This document shows positions 6,491-9,151 of a stretch of DNA of 9,151 nt, in pieces. Origin of the DNA: JAAYWY01 sp050945275 (GTDB lineage Bacteria; Bacillota; DTU030; DUMP01); NCBI GenBank assembly GCA_050945275.1, contig JBMNSQ010000067.1:1-9151 (forward strand), given 5' to 3'. Numbering within the stretch: the stretch's first letter is position 1; every line of letters begins with the position of its first letter. The position numbers and the translations under genes were made by a program. Below the pieces are notes generated by a model, which searched no databases, was not told the DNA's origin, and saw only the letters and a list, made by a program, of their open reading frames with translations.

Positions 6491-7636
6491 GTGCGTGACC
6501 ATCGTTACCAAGGGGGCTTGTGGGCAGCCCTGTTTATTATACTTTTATTGCCATTTTTATTTCTGGATGCTGGCAGTGGCAATCCCCGTTTAGCCCGACC
6601 GGTGCTGGGTCTCAGAAGTACCTGGCCCCGGGCCCAAGAAGTATGGCAATACTTCGGCCAAGCTGGGGAGCTTACATGTTGGCTCGGCGGTCCTTTAACC
6701 AAGAGTCAACTACTAGCTGGCGATGATTCCGACAAGGTAGTTGCTATTGCTAGTGATGGCTCCGTTTTATGGACAGAAGAGAGCTCAGCTTCGTTTAAAG
6801 CGGTCAGTGATGGCTGTCAATTGTTATTAGCCACCGATAAAGGTCAGGTGAGCAGTTTTGAGGCCAAGCAGGGTATACAGTGGTCTGAATCCAGCAAATG
6901 GCCGGTTCAAGCATTGGCTGTGGGCTGTGAAGGCCGGGCGGCTGTGGCCCAGGGACCTATGGTAGAAGGAGATGCCAATTTATTAGAACGGGTGCGGCTA
7001 TATGAAGCCGGAGGAGGACTAATCTCAGAGCATTTGCTACGAAATAGTTCGGCTTTGACCTTAATACCAGGGACGAACGGCTGGTTCTTAAGTACGGTGA
7101 TGCTAGTTCAGGATCAGCCCCAAGGCCAGCTGCTACAGTTAACCCCTGGCAAACCGGAGGCTAAAGCACTTTGGCGCAGTCCAGATATTATTCAAGCGTT
7201 TGCAGTGGGGACCCATAGTATTGCAGCTGCTGTCGGAAACAAAGTATATATAGTTTCAACAAGCGGCGAGGTCAGCGATTTCGAGCTTAAAGGCCAAGTG
7301 CCTGATGTGGTTTGGGTAGACAATGAAACCTTAGCGGTGGTAGAAGCTGGCGACTCGCCGCTGGCGGTTGCTTATATTACCTTAGCTAGCACCGGCGGTA
7401 ACAAACTGTGGCGAAAGGGCCTCAAGGGCCCTTGTCGTTCGCTAGCCGTGCGGGACGAGGAAATATTGGTCGCCGATCCGAACATAGTCTATTCATTTTC
7501 TCTCGAAGGAGACGTTAATTGGTGCTACGAAAGTTCAACCCCGCTACAAGGTATTTTTCCCTTGGCCGACAGAAAAGAAGTGGTGGTCACCACTGTCGGT
7601 AACCACCTAATTCTGCTGGAGCCGCCCAACCAATAG
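6491..7636 (+). CDS. Membrane-anchored or exported beta-propeller-like protein, function unknown
   Basis: A 381-residue protein from GTG 6491, with GGGGTG seven bases upstream as ribosome binding site, to TAG 7634-7636. Residues 9-27 (GLWAALFIILLLPFLFLDA) are a hydrophobic stretch after a charged start, acting as a signal peptide or an N-terminal membrane anchor; there is no lipobox cysteine. The rest is made of short beta-strand-rich repeats ending in a G-x-x-x-W type pattern (GSVLW, KQGIQW, GGNKLW, GDVNW), like PQQ-binding or WD40-like propeller blades. The body should therefore lie outside the cytoplasmic membrane. No catalytic residues can be named. Such propellers often bind proteins or ligands. 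It is transcribed divergently from the HesB-like selenoprotein gene (182-bp gap) and ends 83 bp before the convergent ferredoxin gene. I saw no convincing promoter of its own. Confidence 0.8.
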   Translation: MRDHRYQGGLWAALFIILLLPFLFLDAGSGNPRLARPVLGLRSTWPRAQEVWQYFGQAGELTCWLGGPLTKSQLLAGDDSDKVVAIASDGSVLWTEESSASFKAVSDGCQLLLATDKGQVSSFEAKQGIQWSESSKWPVQALAVGCEGRAAVAQGPMVEGDANLLERVRLYEAGGGLISEHLLRNSSALTLIPGTNGWFLSTVMLVQDQPQGQLLQLTPGKPEAKALWRSPDIIQAFAVGTHSIAAAVGNKVYIVSTSGEVSDFELKGQVPDVVWVDNETLAVVEAGDSPLAVAYITLASTGGNKLWRKGLKGPCRSLAVRDEEILVADPNIVYSFSLEGDVNWCYESSTPLQGIFPLADRKEVVVTTVGNHLILLEPPNQ

Positions 7637-7719
7637 GGGCAGATCTCATTTTTCGGATATAGACCGTGCCTGCTTGCCGCCAGCCGTCATCATGCTCCGC
7701 GGCGCCCCCATCCTGTCAA

Positions 7720-8097
7720 TTAACCATGAATTAATTTAGGTAGGCAATGGGTGCATACCCAGAGACTCTCGCCCTTAATACGCACGGGAACAAGAGCTTG
7801 TTCGTCCTCGCCCTGCCCGCAGCTAAAACAATTAATTTCATGGGCAGCTGGCTTCACATGCTTTGCTACCGCTTCTTCGTCGAAAGCGGGGGCTTCTCGC
7901 TCTTCAATACTGAGGGCTCCGGTGGGGCACACCCCTAGACAATAACCGGCGCCGTCGCAGAGCTCTTCCCGAAGCACTCTGGCTTTCCCATCTACAATTT
8001 CAATGGCGCCTTCAGCACAAGGGGTTACACAAAGACCGCAACCGTTGCACTTGTCTTCATCAATCTTTACCATTTTACGCTTTACCATTTTTGCCAT
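7720..8097 (-). CDS. Ferredoxin-type iron-sulfur protein with C-terminal two-CxxC domain
   Basis: I chose ATG 8097-8095 (MAKMVKRKMVKIDEDKC), preceded by AAAGGAGT at about eight bases. An upstream in-frame ATG at 8148 falls inside the promoter -35 box. The protein has 125 residues. Residues 17-27 form a full 4Fe-4S motif, C17-x2-C20-x2-C23-x3-C27. The second motif has only three cysteines, C47, C53 and C57-P, with Ala50 in the place of the fourth. That site may hold a 3Fe-4S cluster or a 4Fe-4S cluster with another ligand. Residues 90-118 carry C90-x2-C93 and C115-x2-C118, a likely zinc-ribbon or extra metal site. It is a small cytoplasmic electron carrier or a regulatory redox protein; no partner can be named. 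It is divergent from an FNR-type regulator, whose product may control it. Related small proteins with this arrangement are common in strict anaerobes. Confidence 0.9.
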   Translation of the reverse strand: MAKMVKRKMVKIDEDKCNGCGLCVTPCAEGAIEIVDGKARVLREELCDGAGYCLGVCPTGALSIEEREAPAFDEEAVAKHVKPAAHEINCFSCGQGEDEQALVPVRIKGESLWVCTHCLPKLIHG

Positions 8098-8119
8098 TAC
8101 GATCACTCCTTTCTGGACT

Positions 8120-8148
8120 ATTTTACTCCACTTAATTAACTTTGGCAA
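8120..8148 (-). promoter_or_regulatory. Promoter of the ferredoxin gene
   Basis: On the minus strand, TTGCCA (-35, plus-strand 8143-8148) and TAAAAT (-10, plus-strand 8120-8125) are exactly 17 bases apart, each with one mismatch to consensus. The -10 is 22 bases before the chosen start codon. The spacer contains the palindrome TTAATTAA (8132-8139). This promoter is the main reason for rejecting the longer upstream start of the ferredoxin. Confidence 0.75.
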
Positions 8149-8248
8149 GCAGAAAATATAAGGTGCTCTCTCGTCTCATTCTCTTACAGGCTTTTTGCTC
8201 TCGCTAGGTTTCTGGTAGGGAACAGCCTATGGCTGCTTCGTAGAAATC

Positions 8249-8257
8249 TGCTATTAT
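8249..8257 (+). promoter_or_regulatory. Extended -10 promoter of the FNR-type regulator
   Basis: TG-C-TATTAT (8249-8257) is an extended -10 element 42 bases before the regulator start codon. No good -35 is visible 16-18 bases upstream, which is tolerated with an extended -10. A strong AGGAGGTG ribosome binding site (8286-8293) lies between it and ATG 8300. No perfect FNR box was found in this intergenic stretch (8098-8299). Confidence 0.55.
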
Positions 8258-8299
8258 TAAAGAAACAATAGGTTCCAGAGAACCAGGAGGTGTAGCCCG

Positions 8300-8998
8300 A
8301 TGCCCCGTTGCCATAACTGCCCCAACACAGATCATGTCTGTGCCCGGACGGTTCCAATTTTTAGCTCACTTAACCCAGCTGGTTTACTAGAATTAAACAG
8401 CCTAATAGAACATCGAGAATATCAAAAAGGAGAACTACTCTTTTCACAAGGGGATCCGGGGAGCTACCTTTATATTGTCCGTTCCGGAAGGATAAAACTA
8501 TATACTGTTTCTGTCGAAGGCCGACAGCAAATCCTAAGAATCCTGGAACAGGGGGACTTTTTTGGCGAGCTAGCCCTGTTCCAAAATACGCGTCAATCTT
8601 GCTATGCTGAGGCCATGGATAGCAGCGGGATTTGTTTGCTACCTCAACAAGGTTTTAAAACCCTGCTTCGGGAAAAGCCGGAAATAGCCTTGTCCCTGCT
8701 CGATGCCATGAGTGCCCGGTTGGCGCAAGCAGAAGAATTCATTAGTGATCTTACATTGAAGAATGTGGAGGAAAGATTAGTCTCTTGGCTGCTAGTCATG
8801 GCCCAAAAGGGTGTTCCTACTTCTCAAGGCGTCAGAATTACGCTTGATCTTACTCGGGAGGAGCTAGCCCACCTCTTGGGAACGACCATTGAAACAGTTA
8901 GCCGACGGCTTAACGCTCTGCAAACAGAAGGCATCATTAAACGTCAAGGGCACCGTACTATCTTTATCACAGATATAAGTAAGCTGGAGAGTTTGTAA
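8300..8998 (+). CDS. CRP/FNR-family transcriptional regulator with N-terminal cysteines
   Basis: A 232-residue protein from ATG 8300, seven or so bases after AGGAGGTG, to TAA 8996-8998; this is the normal length of the family. Residues about 20-130 form a cyclic-nucleotide-binding-like beta-barrel (KGELLFSQGDPGSYLYIV; GDFFGELALF). A long dimerisation helix follows, then a winged helix-turn-helix at about 170-225. The recognition helix reads E198-T-V-S201-R202, matching the E-x-x-S-R contacts of E. coli FNR and not the CRP pattern. The N-terminus carries C4, C7 and C14 (C-x2-C-x6-C), and C101 and C112 lie further on; this resembles the cysteines that hold the oxygen-sensing 4Fe-4S cluster of FNR. 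It is therefore probably an oxygen or redox sensor, though cluster binding is inferred. It is divergent from the ferredoxin gene, and a perfect FNR box lies 60 bases downstream of it. Confidence 0.9.
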   Translation: MPRCHNCPNTDHVCARTVPIFSSLNPAGLLELNSLIEHREYQKGELLFSQGDPGSYLYIVRSGRIKLYTVSVEGRQQILRILEQGDFFGELALFQNTRQSCYAEAMDSSGICLLPQQGFKTLLREKPEIALSLLDAMSARLAQAEEFISDLTLKNVEERLVSWLLVMAQKGVPTSQGVRITLDLTREELAHLLGTTIETVSRRLNALQTEGIIKRQGHRTIFITDISKLESL

Positions 8999-9020
8999 GG
9001 GACGGGTTCCACCCCGTCCC
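8999..9020 (+). terminator. Hairpin directly after the FNR-type regulator, likely terminator
   Basis: GGGACGGG (8999-9006) pairs with CCCGTCCC (9013-9020) as an 8-bp G/C-rich stem with loop TTCCAC, immediately after the stop codon. The following GTTAGATATAAA is A/T-rich but has no run of T, so termination strength is uncertain. It separates the regulator from the FNR box and the next transcription unit. Confidence 0.55.
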
Positions 9021-9058
9021 GTTAGATATAAACGTAAAGTCATAAATTCTGATTTATT

Positions 9059-9072
9059 TTGATTTAGATCAA
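9059..9072 (+). promoter_or_regulatory. Perfect FNR box, probably of a gene beyond the window
   Basis: TTGAT-TTAG-ATCAA is an exact match to the FNR consensus TTGAT-N4-ATCAA. A possible -10 (TATCCT, 9096-9101) lies downstream. With a start site at about 9107 the box centre (9065.5) would sit at about -41.5, the standard class II activation position. TGATTTA also occurs ten bases upstream (9050-9056), in the same phase on the helix as 9060-9066. The regulator encoded just upstream has FNR-type contact residues. The regulated gene lies past the window end; no ribosome binding site for it is visible yet. Confidence 0.7.
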
Positions 9073-9151
9073 GGTTTAATTCCCTCCCGGCGTGTTATCC
9101 TAAGCATGCCGAATGAATGGCAAATTAAACAAGGCGGCTTATCTGCCGGGA

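Noticed and set aside
7674..7704. Possible hairpin GCCGC/GCGGC between the propeller and ferredoxin genes
   Set aside because: Only five pairs with an 18-base loop and no T-tract on either strand; too weak to call a terminator.
7747..7945. Two short plus-strand open frames opposite the ferredoxin
   Set aside because: They are antisense to the cysteine motifs of the ferredoxin and lack ribosome binding sites.
8098..8148. Longer N-terminus of the ferredoxin from ATG 8148
   Set aside because: The extra 17 codons cover the -35 and -10 boxes and the ribosome binding site used by ATG 8097.
9106..9151. Start of a gene at ATG 9106 or ATG 9113 near the window end
   Set aside because: No ribosome binding site precedes either codon, the predicted transcription start is at or near 9107, and only 13-15 codons are visible.

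Overview
The window looks like part of the genome of an anaerobic, selenocysteine-using Firmicute, probably a clostridial amino-acid fermenter or a relative. The reasons are an almost complete glycine reductase operon, three genes with an in-frame UGA read as selenocysteine (Sec), strong AGGAGG-type ribosome binding sites, a ferredoxin and an FNR-type regulator. Genus or species cannot be assigned from the sequence alone.

Region 1 (1-5039, + strand) is the grd operon in the order grdE (3' end only), grdA, grdB, grdC, grdD. GrdE and GrdB form substrate-specific component B, which activates glycine. GrdA is the small selenoprotein that carries the carboxymethyl selenoether. GrdC and GrdD form component C, which releases acetyl phosphate for ATP synthesis. 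grdA and grdB are each split by a TGA that has to be read as Sec, so ordinary gene calling would break both. A hairpin follows each of these UGA codons, very clear in grdB and weaker in grdA. A stem-loop lies between grdB and grdC, and a 15-bp perfect hairpin closes the operon.

Region 2 (5040-6372) holds a regulator with three tandem XRE helix-turn-helix domains, expressed from its own extended -10 promoter with an inverted repeat inside it. Convergent to it, on the minus strand, is a small gene (6024-6308) that is easy to miss because it is interrupted by TGA. It reads as a 94-residue HesB/IscA-like selenoprotein with a C-x-x-U motif, its own good promoter and ribosome binding site, and a hairpin downstream of the UGA.

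Region 3 (6373-7719) holds a membrane-anchored or exported beta-propeller-like protein of unknown function. The short gap 7637-7719 shows no feature that I can support.

Region 4 (7720-9151) is a divergent pair: a ferredoxin with a C-terminal two-CxxC domain (minus strand) and a CRP/FNR-family regulator with N-terminal cysteines and FNR-type DNA-contact residues (plus strand). Downstream of the regulator is a perfect FNR box (TTGAT-N4-ATCAA), spaced from a possible -10 element as expected for an FNR-activated promoter of a gene beyond the window edge.

The grd operon is a known system. The less ordinary items are the hidden HesB-like selenoprotein, the triple-XRE regulator beside it, and the FNR regulator with its matching downstream site.
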